DNA of 64,000 bases. It comes from Bacteroidales bacterium (GTDB lineage: Bacteria > Bacteroidota > Bacteroidia > Bacteroidales > F082). The notes beneath the pieces are model-generated. The model was not told the DNA's origin, searched no databases, and saw only the letters and a program-made list of their open reading frames with translations. The DNA lies in the NCBI GenBank assembly GCA_014860665.1, contig JACZJI010000002.1, positions 1 through 64,000 on the forward strand, read 5' to 3'. Positions 30,592 to 38,463 of this stretch are shown one piece after another. The stretch's first letter is position 1. The number at the start of each line of letters is the position of its first letter. Position numbers and translations under genes: made by a program.

Positions 30592-32277
30592 ATGGCGGGA
30601 TATAAGGAGACACCCAGGCAAAAGATGATCTCAATGATGTATTTGGTACTTTACGCATTGTTGGCGCTAAATGTATCAAAGCAGGTGTTGGATGCATTTC
30701 TGGTTGTTAATGAAAGTATGATAAGCACGAACGAAAGCCTAACTGCAAAAATTGCTACCACTTACAATCACTTCGAAGAACAATATGCACTCCAGAAAGA
30801 AAAGGTGGGGCCGTTCTGGGAGAAAGCTAAAACTGTAAAAACCGAATCAGATCAGATTCTGAAATACTTAAACCATTTGAAATTAAAATTGGTAGAAGTT
30901 ACCGATGATAAGGACTCTGCGTTCGTAATGCAACATTATTATTATGATTCGCTTGTTCCGGATCCCTATCATCCGGGTAGCATGGCAAAGGTTAAATTTC
31001 TGAATCTGGAAAAAGTCCCCAGTAAAGACAAGTATAACGATCCTACTGATTATTTAATTGGTAATGAAACCAGGAAGAACGGAGAAGCCTACCGGCTGAG
31101 TAAGGCCATGGGTAATTACCGAAACAAAATCATCGAGGTGATGAATCTTTCAGATACCACCACCAGAGTGGGTTTGATAACCAATTACCTTGGCAACAAA
31201 AAAATCATTTACAGAAACGCTGATGGGCAAAAACAGGATTGGGAAAATCATAATTTCTACTATACCATCCTTGCTGCTGATATTACTTTGATAAATAAAA
31301 TCATCTCTGACGTGAAAGGAGCTGAATTCGACGCCATGAATTATTTATATAGTTCTGTTACTGAGAAAGACTTCAAATTCGATCACATCGAGGCTAAAGT
31401 AATTCCGCAAAGCACTTACGTTTTGGAAGGGACAAGGTACCAGGCAGAAGTTTTAGTAGCAGCTTATGATTCCAAGACCAACCCAAAAGTCTGGGTTTTG
31501 GGCGGAGCCGATAGTATCACAAGCAAAAACATAGGAAGGGCGCAGCTTATCCATGGTGTAGGAGGAACTGTTAAATTGACTTTCCCCGCTACAAAATCAG
31601 GGATACAAAAATATGCAGGAACTATTGAAATGGTAAATCCAGCTACCAATTCTGTTGCAAAATATGATTTCAACGGAAGTTATATCGTTGCCCCGCCGTC
31701 ATTGACTGTTGCTCCTTTGAAGATGAACGTGCTGTACATCGGATTGAACAATCCTGTTTCCATCACTTCACCGGGGATTGCAGATGAACAAATTCATCCT
31801 ACCATTACTGCAGGCACTTTAACCAAAGATGGAAGAAGCTGGGAGGTCAGAATTAACAAGCCGGTACCAGGTAACCAGGTTTATATTTCAGCAACAGCTG
31901 ATGTTGACGGAAAGCAGGTTTCTTTGGGTAAGTCATTGTTCAGGGTGAAACGCGTTCCTGACCCTGTGGCTCAAATTGCCGGACAAACCAATGGAACCAT
32001 CGACAGGAATACATTCCTGGCTGCCGGAGCCATTATTCCGAATATGAAAGATTTTGAGTTTGACGTCTATTTTACAGTTTCTTCATTCACTTTTGCTACA
32101 TTGGTCAATGGTGACTGGATTCCAAAAAATATTACAGGGAATCGTTTTACATCTGAGATTGATGAACTCATCAGAAGCGCACGTCCGCATCAGAAGTTCT
32201 TTTTTGAGAACATTGTTGCTAAAGGTCCTGATGGAAGTATAAGAACGCTGAACCCTATTACATTAGAAATTCAATAA
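30592..32277 (+). CDS. gldM: T9SS motor protein GldM
   Basis: MAGYKETPRQKMISMMYLVLYALLALNVSKQVLDAF N-terminus. Confidence 0.96.
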   Translation: MAGYKETPRQKMISMMYLVLYALLALNVSKQVLDAFLVVNESMISTNESLTAKIATTYNHFEEQYALQKEKVGPFWEKAKTVKTESDQILKYLNHLKLKLVEVTDDKDSAFVMQHYYYDSLVPDPYHPGSMAKVKFLNLEKVPSKDKYNDPTDYLIGNETRKNGEAYRLSKAMGNYRNKIIEVMNLSDTTTRVGLITNYLGNKKIIYRNADGQKQDWENHNFYYTILAADITLINKIISDVKGAEFDAMNYLYSSVTEKDFKFDHIEAKVIPQSTYVLEGTRYQAEVLVAAYDSKTNPKVWVLGGADSITSKNIGRAQLIHGVGGTVKLTFPATKSGIQKYAGTIEMVNPATNSVAKYDFNGSYIVAPPSLTVAPLKMNVLYIGLNNPVSITSPGIADEQIHPTITAGTLTKDGRSWEVRINKPVPGNQVYISATADVDGKQVSLGKSLFRVKRVPDPVAQIAGQTNGTIDRNTFLAAGAIIPNMKDFEFDVYFTVSSFTFATLVNGDWIPKNITGNRFTSEIDELIRSARPHQKFFFENIVAKGPDGSIRTLNPITLEIQ

Positions 32278-32289
32278 AATTATCATAAG

Positions 32290-33138
32290 GTGATGAAAAA
32301 GATAACGCTTTACTTACTGTCAATAATGCTGCTCTGCAGCCCGGCTCTGTTGAAAGCACAGATCACTGCTGAAACGCCGGTTGATGGTTTGTATAAGGAT
32401 GAGGGAATTATCCATAAAACGCCCATTCCGCTGCCAAGTGTAAGGAAAGCAGATATCATGTGGTCCAAAAGAATCTGGCGCGAAATTGATTTTCGTCAAA
32501 AAATGAACCAGGAGTTTTACTACCCTATTGTTCCGCACCAGAACTGGAAATCTTTTATAACCATTATTCTGGACGCTTTAAAGCAAGGGAAAATTACAGC
32601 TTATGATATTTCCCCGACTGATGAGTTGCTGGTTCCCATCACTTATCAGGAAATTATGGCACGACAAACGGATACAATTCACCGTGTAATGAAACGTCCT
32701 AATCCACCTTACAACGAATACGACACGACTATTGTAACACAGTTTGATCCTACAAAAGTGATGCGTCTTCGTATCAAAGAAGACTGGTATTTCGACAAAC
32801 AACGCTCTCAGATGCTTGTTAGAATCGAAGCACTTTGCCCGGTGATGATGACTGAACACGATGGACAACTGGTTCCCACACCCCTTTTCTGGATTTCGTA
32901 CCCGCAGGCACGGAAAGTACTTGCCCAGGCACTGGCATTTAACCCTGAAAATTCAGCCATGCGTCTCAGTTACGACGATATCTTTATCAAACGCCTGTTC
33001 GATAGTTATATCTATAAAGAGCAAAATCAATATGATCGCCGCATTTCAGACTACGAAACCGGGGTTAACGCTTTGCTTGAAGCTCAGCATATACAACAAC
33101 AAATGTTTGATTTTGAAGAGTACCTTTGGCAATACTAA
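32290..33138 (+). CDS. gldN: T9SS protein GldN
   Basis: Position after gldM; MWSKRIWREIDFRQKMNQEFYYP...TDTIHRVMKRPNPPYNEYDTTIV. Confidence 0.93.
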   Translation: MMKKITLYLLSIMLLCSPALLKAQITAETPVDGLYKDEGIIHKTPIPLPSVRKADIMWSKRIWREIDFRQKMNQEFYYPIVPHQNWKSFITIILDALKQGKITAYDISPTDELLVPITYQEIMARQTDTIHRVMKRPNPPYNEYDTTIVTQFDPTKVMRLRIKEDWYFDKQRSQMLVRIEALCPVMMTEHDGQLVPTPLFWISYPQARKVLAQALAFNPENSAMRLSYDDIFIKRLFDSYIYKEQNQYDRRISDYETGVNALLEAQHIQQQMFDFEEYLWQY

Positions 33139-33159
33139 AACTTTGAATTTACAGATTCT

Positions 33160-33188
33160 AAAAGGTCGTCCCAAAAGGACGGCCTTTT
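33160..33188 (+). terminator. Terminator downstream of gldN
   Basis: aaaaggtcgtcc-caaaa-ggacggcctttt, 12-bp stem with one G-U, then tgtattt. Confidence 0.75.
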
Positions 33189-33278
33189 GTATTTGTCTAT
33201 TCAAGTTGACTCGTCCTGATTTTGGTTTACAAATTTATTGATAAATTAATTAATTGATAAGTCAATGTAGTTGGTATA

Positions 33279-33341
33279 AAAAAGTTATTTCCGGTCCACT
33301 TTCAACCTAAAGTTAAGAAAGTGGACCGGAAATAACTTTTT
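33279..33341. repeat. 25-bp perfect inverted repeat (hairpin) at the orfB-side IS end
   Basis: aaaaagttatttccggtccactttc - 13 nt - gaaagtggaccggaaataacttttt. Confidence 0.95.
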
Positions 33342-33358
33342 CCTATTAATGCTCATTG

Positions 33359-34264
33359 TTATAGCTGATTTATACATAAATCCTGAGGTTTCTTGTAGTA
33401 ATTCTTCCACAATCGGTTCAAATGGCCGGCTTGGTTATGTGCCTGTTGTGGTGTTAGCATTTCAATGCTGCTATGTGGCCGTTCCTGATTGTAGATCTGT
33501 ATTACCTGCTTGACGGCAGGATGTGCTTTCTGCAATGATTCAAACTCCATATCATTCAACCATTCAGATTTAAGTATTCCATTAATACGCTCAGCAATAG
33601 CATTTTCCAGTGGATCTCCATTTTCCGTCATACTCACCTGGATACCATGCTTATTGAGCTTGTCAACATACTTGTAGCTACAATATTGAACGCCTCGGTC
33701 AGAATGATGAATCAATCCCTCAACCTTAGCCGGTAGCTGACTAACAGCCATGTCCAGTGCTTTTATCGCATGTTTTGCCTCAAGGGTATCTGCGGTCTTC
33801 CAGCCCAGGATCTTTCTTGAATATGCATCCGTTATCAAAAACAGATAAACAAAACCTGCCTTTGTCTGGATATATGTAATGTCACTAACCCACAGCTGAT
33901 TTGGTGCTTCAGGAATCATCTCCTTTACAAGGTTGGGGTATTTCCTTAACCAATGGTTGGACATCGTGGTTATGGCCCGGTATCGCTTCCGTTTTACCAA
34001 CAATTGATTTTCTCTTAATATGCTAAAGAATTTATCTCGCCCTACTGGTATATTCAGTGGAATATCCGGCTTTAGCAGGGAATAAAGTTTTCGTCCGCCT
34101 ATGCGTGGCATTAGCTTCCTTTTTTTCTGAACCATTTGTACGATCAATTCCTGATCATAAATTTCCTGGTTCCTGCGCTTTATTCCTTTGTAAAAGGCCT
34201 GTCTGCTTCGTCCAAACAGCCCACACAAAGTATCGATACTTTGGCTCTTTTCCTTGGTGTGCAT
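33359..34264 (-). CDS. IS3-family transposase OrfB (DDE integrase core)
   Basis: WVSDITYIQTKAGFVYLFLITDAYSRKI, HHSDRGVQYCS, NAIAERINGILKSEWL. Confidence 0.95.
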   Translation of the reverse strand: MHTKEKSQSIDTLCGLFGRSRQAFYKGIKRRNQEIYDQELIVQMVQKKRKLMPRIGGRKLYSLLKPDIPLNIPVGRDKFFSILRENQLLVKRKRYRAITTMSNHWLRKYPNLVKEMIPEAPNQLWVSDITYIQTKAGFVYLFLITDAYSRKILGWKTADTLEAKHAIKALDMAVSQLPAKVEGLIHHSDRGVQYCSYKYVDKLNKHGIQVSMTENGDPLENAIAERINGILKSEWLNDMEFESLQKAHPAVKQVIQIYNQERPHSSIEMLTPQQAHNQAGHLNRLWKNYYKKPQDLCINQL

Positions 34265-34269
34265 GGCCT

Positions 34270-34638
34270 CTACCGTTTGGACCCAGCTTTTTTTCTGATC
34301 GAAATATTAAACTGTTCTTCAGCAATATCGATCATCGTATTTAGTGCTTCAGTCTTTAACTGCTCTTGAGCAAGCGCTTGTTCCAACTGCTTGATCCTGG
34401 CTTGTTGATCATCCGCTTTTTTACTGGTCTTTCTTTCTTCTGACATAGCCCTGAGTACTTGTGGTTCTATCTTTTCACTGATTCCACCACCAAAGATACG
34501 AATCCATTTGTTCAATGTTCCGCCATCACCAAATCCATATTTGTTAGCAAGTTCTTTTCTGCTGACATCCGTGGTCATGTACTCTTTGACTATCCGAATC
34601 TTAAATTCATCCGGATAGCGGTTTACGTAATGCTTCAT
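34270..34638 (-). CDS. IS3-family transposase OrfA (HTH plus leucine-zipper-like)
   Basis: HTH region YPDEFKIRIVKEYM...SRKELANKYGFGDGGTLNKWIR followed by coiled-coil. Confidence 0.92.
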   Translation of the reverse strand: MKHYVNRYPDEFKIRIVKEYMTTDVSRKELANKYGFGDGGTLNKWIRIFGGGISEKIEPQVLRAMSEERKTSKKADDQQARIKQLEQALAQEQLKTEALNTMIDIAEEQFNISIRKKAGSKR

Positions 34639-34781
34639 AATCCTGTTTTAAGTTTACTTTTTCTGTAAACCTATTTCAGGACAAGACAAGTAAACCTTTT
34701 TTAGGACTAGTCAAAATGCCCCTTGTCACATTGTCCCTTCGTCACTTTAGGAACTTCATGTTTTTTTTACCTTTGTCAGGT

Positions 34782-36890
34782 ATGCACAACATTCTGGATA
34801 CTCCCATAACTTACCTGAAAGGGGTTGGTCCTCACAGGGCGGAATTGTTTCTAAAAGAGTTTCAAATTCGCACCTATGGTGATCTGCTATACCATTTCCC
34901 TTTCCGGTATGTCGACAAAAGCAAAGTCTACAAAGTAAAAGACATCACCACCGATTCCACTTATTTTCTACTGAAAGGGAAAATTTCGAATATGGAAGTC
35001 ATTGGTGAGAAGCGGGCTAAACATATTTCTGCATTGCTGACTGACGATTCTGGTTCTATAGAACTTCTTTGGTTCAGGGGTCTCCAATGGATTAAAAATC
35101 AGTTTTCACCCAACAAAGAATATCTGATTTTCGGGAAACCTTCCATTTTTCAAAACAGATTCAATTTTGTGCATCCTGAAGTGGAAGAAGTAACACCAGA
35201 GCAGAACAACGACCTTGTCGGGAACCGGCTGGAAGGTATTTACAGCACTACCGACAAGCTGAAAAATGCAGGGCTGGGAAGCAAAGGAATTGCTAAATTG
35301 ATGCGGGTTTTAATCAACATCACAAATCAGGAGTTCAGTGAGAACCTGCCGGATTATCTCGTCAAAAAACATCATTTAATCAGTCATAAAGAGGCGTTGA
35401 TTAATATCCATTTCCCTGAAAAACCGGAAATGATTGATAAGGCCGTGAGGCGGCTGAAATTTGAAGAGTTGTTGTTTCTTCAGTTCGAGCTGCTGTTGCA
35501 GAAAATCGTGACCGCCGGGAAAATTCCGGGACATGTTTTTGAAAAAGTCGGCGACAGTTTCAATACCTTTTTCAATGAATATCTCCCATTTGAACTGACT
35601 GGAGCACAAAAGAAAGTAATTCGGGAAATCAGAGCCGATATCAAAAGCGGAAAGCAGATGAACCGCCTCCTTCAGGGAGATGTGGGCAGCGGCAAAACAC
35701 TGGTGGCTCTGATGAATATGCTTATTGCTATCGACAATGGTTTTCAGGCAGCCATGATGGCTCCTACCGAAATTCTGGCCAACCAGCATTACAATACCCT
35801 GAAGAATTTCCTGAAAGACATGCCTGTTAAGGTGGAATTGCTCACAGGTTCCACTAAAACCAAACAGCGGAAAGAAATACACAACGGTCTTGAGGAACAC
35901 ACAGTAAATATTCTGGTCGGAACACATGCGCTTATCGAAGACACGGTAAATTTCGACAATCTGGGGTTGGTGGTCATCGACGAACAACACCGCTTTGGCG
36001 TAGCTCAGCGGGCTAAGCTTTGGAAGAAAAACACAATACCACCGCATGTTTTGGTAATGACAGCCACTCCTATTCCGCGAACTCTGGCCATGACTCTTTA
36101 TGGTAATCTGGATGTATCAATTATTGATGAATTACCTCCCGGACGTAAACCGATAAAAACTGTTCATTATTTCGATTCCAAACGACTCCGCGTCATCGGA
36201 TTTATGCGCGAACAAATCAAACAGGGCCGTCAGATCTATGTGGTTTATCCTCTGATCAAGGAATCGGAAAAGTTGGATTTGAAAAACCTGGAAGACGGTA
36301 TCGAAAATATGCGAAGGGACTTTCCGCTTCCCGATTATCAAATCAGCGTGGTACACGGACAGCTGTCTTCGGAAGACAAGGAATTTGAAATGAAACGCTT
36401 CATCGAAGGCAAAACGGACATTATGATCTCCACCACTGTGATCGAAGTAGGCGTGGATGTTCCCAATGCTTCGGTGATGGTGATCGAAAATGCAGAGCGT
36501 TTCGGACTGTCGCAGCTGCACCAGCTTCGCGGACGCGTGGGACGCGGCAGCGACCAGTCGTGGTGCATCCTGATGTCGGGAAACAAACTTTCCAATGAAG
36601 GGCGGAAAAGATTGGAAATTATGGTAGATACCAACGATGGTTTCCGCATTGCCGAAGAAGATCTGAAACTTCGCGGTCCGGGTGATTTGCAGGGAACACA
36701 GCAATCCGGTATGCTAGATTTCCATATTGCCAATCTGGCCAAAGACGGCGATCTGATTGCCTTTACAAGACAAATTGCCATTTCCGTTCTGGAAGAAGAC
36801 CCAAGATTGCAAAAAGAAGAAAACAGATTATTGCTACACGAAATGCGGCTGCGGCTGAAAGGAAAAACCGACTGGGCGAGGATTTCCTGA
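34782..36890 (+). CDS. recG: ATP-dependent DNA helicase RecG
   Basis: RLLQGDVGSGKT, VIDEQHRFG, MTATPIPRTLA, RGRVGRGSDQSWC; start set at MHNILDTPITYLKGVGP since the 34716 ORF start is IS-adjacent. Confidence 0.95.
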   Translation: MHNILDTPITYLKGVGPHRAELFLKEFQIRTYGDLLYHFPFRYVDKSKVYKVKDITTDSTYFLLKGKISNMEVIGEKRAKHISALLTDDSGSIELLWFRGLQWIKNQFSPNKEYLIFGKPSIFQNRFNFVHPEVEEVTPEQNNDLVGNRLEGIYSTTDKLKNAGLGSKGIAKLMRVLINITNQEFSENLPDYLVKKHHLISHKEALINIHFPEKPEMIDKAVRRLKFEELLFLQFELLLQKIVTAGKIPGHVFEKVGDSFNTFFNEYLPFELTGAQKKVIREIRADIKSGKQMNRLLQGDVGSGKTLVALMNMLIAIDNGFQAAMMAPTEILANQHYNTLKNFLKDMPVKVELLTGSTKTKQRKEIHNGLEEHTVNILVGTHALIEDTVNFDNLGLVVIDEQHRFGVAQRAKLWKKNTIPPHVLVMTATPIPRTLAMTLYGNLDVSIIDELPPGRKPIKTVHYFDSKRLRVIGFMREQIKQGRQIYVVYPLIKESEKLDLKNLEDGIENMRRDFPLPDYQISVVHGQLSSEDKEFEMKRFIEGKTDIMISTTVIEVGVDVPNASVMVIENAERFGLSQLHQLRGRVGRGSDQSWCILMSGNKLSNEGRKRLEIMVDTNDGFRIAEEDLKLRGPGDLQGTQQSGMLDFHIANLAKDGDLIAFTRQIAISVLEEDPRLQKEENRLLLHEMRLRLKGKTDWARIS

Positions 36891-36949
36891 GTTAAAGATC
36901 TTTCAGGTTTTTCAGCAATCGGAAAGAACAAACCACAACAGATTTTTTC

Positions 36950-36957
36950 TATATTTG
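36950..36957 (+). promoter_or_regulatory. Candidate -7 element TATATTTG
   Basis: TAnnTTTG match upstream of the ORF at 36995. Confidence 0.4.
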
Positions 36958-36994
36958 GACTGACATTCAATTAAAAACCCTAAACATTACCGAC

Positions 36995-37363
36995 ATGAAC
37001 ACCATGAAAAAGTTTTATCTACTTGCCTTCGTGCTGCTGTTTTCATTTTCCGGCTTTCAACTAACAGCTGCAAATTCATCACAAAAGGAGTCAAAGAAAT
37101 CTGTAAAAATCGTAGCCCTAAAATTCAACACAGCCGACCAACTTGCAAACATTTCCTGGGAAATGATCCACCATTTTTTTGATGGAACAGCACCGGAAGA
37201 AAACATTGAAATCAAGATACAATATACCGGTTCAAACCACCCTAAAGATGCGTCGAAGCAATCTTTCTCAATAGACTCCAAGGGTAAAATGTCTGGTATA
37301 GACGGGATGATCAGCGATCTGAAAAAGACGATAACCTCGTTGCAGGAGTTCGTTAAGAAATAA
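36995..37363 (+). CDS. Small secreted hypothetical protein
   Basis: Signal peptide MKKFYLLAFVLLFSFSGFQLTAA; own -7 candidate. Confidence 0.65.
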   Translation: MNTMKKFYLLAFVLLFSFSGFQLTAANSSQKESKKSVKIVALKFNTADQLANISWEMIHHFFDGTAPEENIEIKIQYTGSNHPKDASKQSFSIDSKGKMSGIDGMISDLKKTITSLQEFVKK

Positions 37364-37370
37364 GTCTGTC

Positions 37371-37706
37371 CGGGATAACAATTGCCGGAGTCGGGATGAC
37401 TCTTGCCAGACTGTTGTTATCTCCCGCCCAACGGTAGATTACAATTTCCAGGGTGTAGTTAATCTTTGCCCAGCTATAGATGACTTATGCCCACAGGGCA
37501 ATCTTTAACTATCGCCGGGCAAGGATCATCTATAGCACGGCAGGAACCATCTATAGCGCAGCAGGAGCCATCTATTGCGCGGCAGGAACCATCTATAGCG
37601 CAGCAGGAACCATCTAAAGCGCGGCAGGAACCATCTAAAGGCCAGCAGGAATCATCTATAGCATGGCAGAGACCGTCTATACCAGGGCAAGCAATGACTA
37701 TCAAAA
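37371..37706. repeat. 21-bp minisatellite, about 16 units, centre near-identical and flanks degenerate
   Basis: Consensus GGCAGGAACCATCTATAGCGC; units begin every 21 nt from 37371 to 37686, with best conservation in units at 37539-37643. Confidence 0.92.
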
Positions 37707-37761
37707 TTCAGTAAACAAACATCGAGATCAGTTCCTTTCCTTTTGCGAAAAGACAGGCGTT

Positions 37762-38451
37762 TTATTTCTTTTCTTTCCTGCCTCCCAGCAGCCGGTAGCT
37801 CACCGTTACGAGCAGGTTTGTATAATAATGCCGCGCCCGGAGGGTTCCTGATCCCACATCCGTTGTAATCTTCTGAAATGCTATTTCCTCCATATACCAG
37901 TTTAAATTCCGGTTCAGAAGAATTCCCAATCGTAAGCGATCACCCAACTGGCGTGAATAGCCTACGTGAGCACCCCAGAAATAATTATTATACCAAAGGA
38001 ATCCTGAACCATAAACTATAAGAGTATTGTACATCAGACTGAAATTCGAAGACAATCCCAAACTAATTGTAGAGAGGTGCCTTCTGTCGGGAGACCACAG
38101 CAGACTTATTGGGATTTCTATTGCCTGTTCTGCATGCCATTTGGTTTCCAATGACCCTCCTGTAACATTCAGCGTGGCGCCCGGGGAATGTGAAAAGGTA
38201 TAACCTAATCCGGTAGCCAGTCCAAACCGCGGAGAAATGAAATACTCTATGTCGAGTCCGCCCTGAAAACTATATCCGTAAGCTGCAGAACTGGAATAAC
38301 CATCAACATAGGTATATTGGGGAACGAGAAATAAAGATTCCGACATGGTTTCGTACGCACCACCAACCCCACCGGTAATATAGGCCGACCATTGTGCGGA
38401 TGCCCAAAACGGGAAAAGCAAGAAAGTTAACATGATAAATATCCTTTTCAT
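37762..38451 (-). CDS. Outer-membrane beta-barrel protein (single barrel)
   Basis: Signal peptide MKRIFIMLTFLLFPFWASAQ; alternating aromatic/polar strands; ends ...VTVSYRLLG. Confidence 0.75.
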   Translation of the reverse strand: MKRIFIMLTFLLFPFWASAQWSAYITGGVGGAYETMSESLFLVPQYTYVDGYSSSAAYGYSFQGGLDIEYFISPRFGLATGLGYTFSHSPGATLNVTGGSLETKWHAEQAIEIPISLLWSPDRRHLSTISLGLSSNFSLMYNTLIVYGSGFLWYNNYFWGAHVGYSRQLGDRLRLGILLNRNLNWYMEEIAFQKITTDVGSGTLRARHYYTNLLVTVSYRLLGGRKEKK

Positions 38452-38463
38452 AATGTTCGGTTT

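Larger units (their letters stand above)
33266..34713 (-). mobile_element. IS3-family insertion sequence, apparently intact (about 1.45 kb; ends approximate)
   Basis: orfA/orfB IS3 organisation; candidate ends TGTAGTTGGTATAAAAAAG and (inward) TGACTAGTCCTAAAAAAGG share partial inverted similarity; exact ends and target duplication not proven. Confidence 0.8.

Noticed and set aside
33279-33341. Hairpin as an integron attC or phage att site
   Set aside because: No integrase, no attC core sites, and it fits better as part of the IS3 end region.
34716-34781. N-terminal extension of recG from the ORF track
   Set aside because: Starts at the IS junction and precedes the conserved MHNILDTPITYLKGVGP start.
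35376-36970. Long minus-strand ORFs inside recG (35376-36047, 36132-36704, 36338-36970)
   Set aside because: Antisense to a well-supported helicase; low-complexity, no recognisable domains.
37518-37706. Possible CRISPR array
   Set aside because: Repeats are contiguous 21-mers with no unique spacers and no cas genes nearby; this is a tandem minisatellite.
37474-37714. ORFs 37474-37704 (-) and 37487-37714 (+) as proteins
   Set aside because: Open frames follow from a 21-bp repeat lacking stops; no ribosome-binding or homology support.
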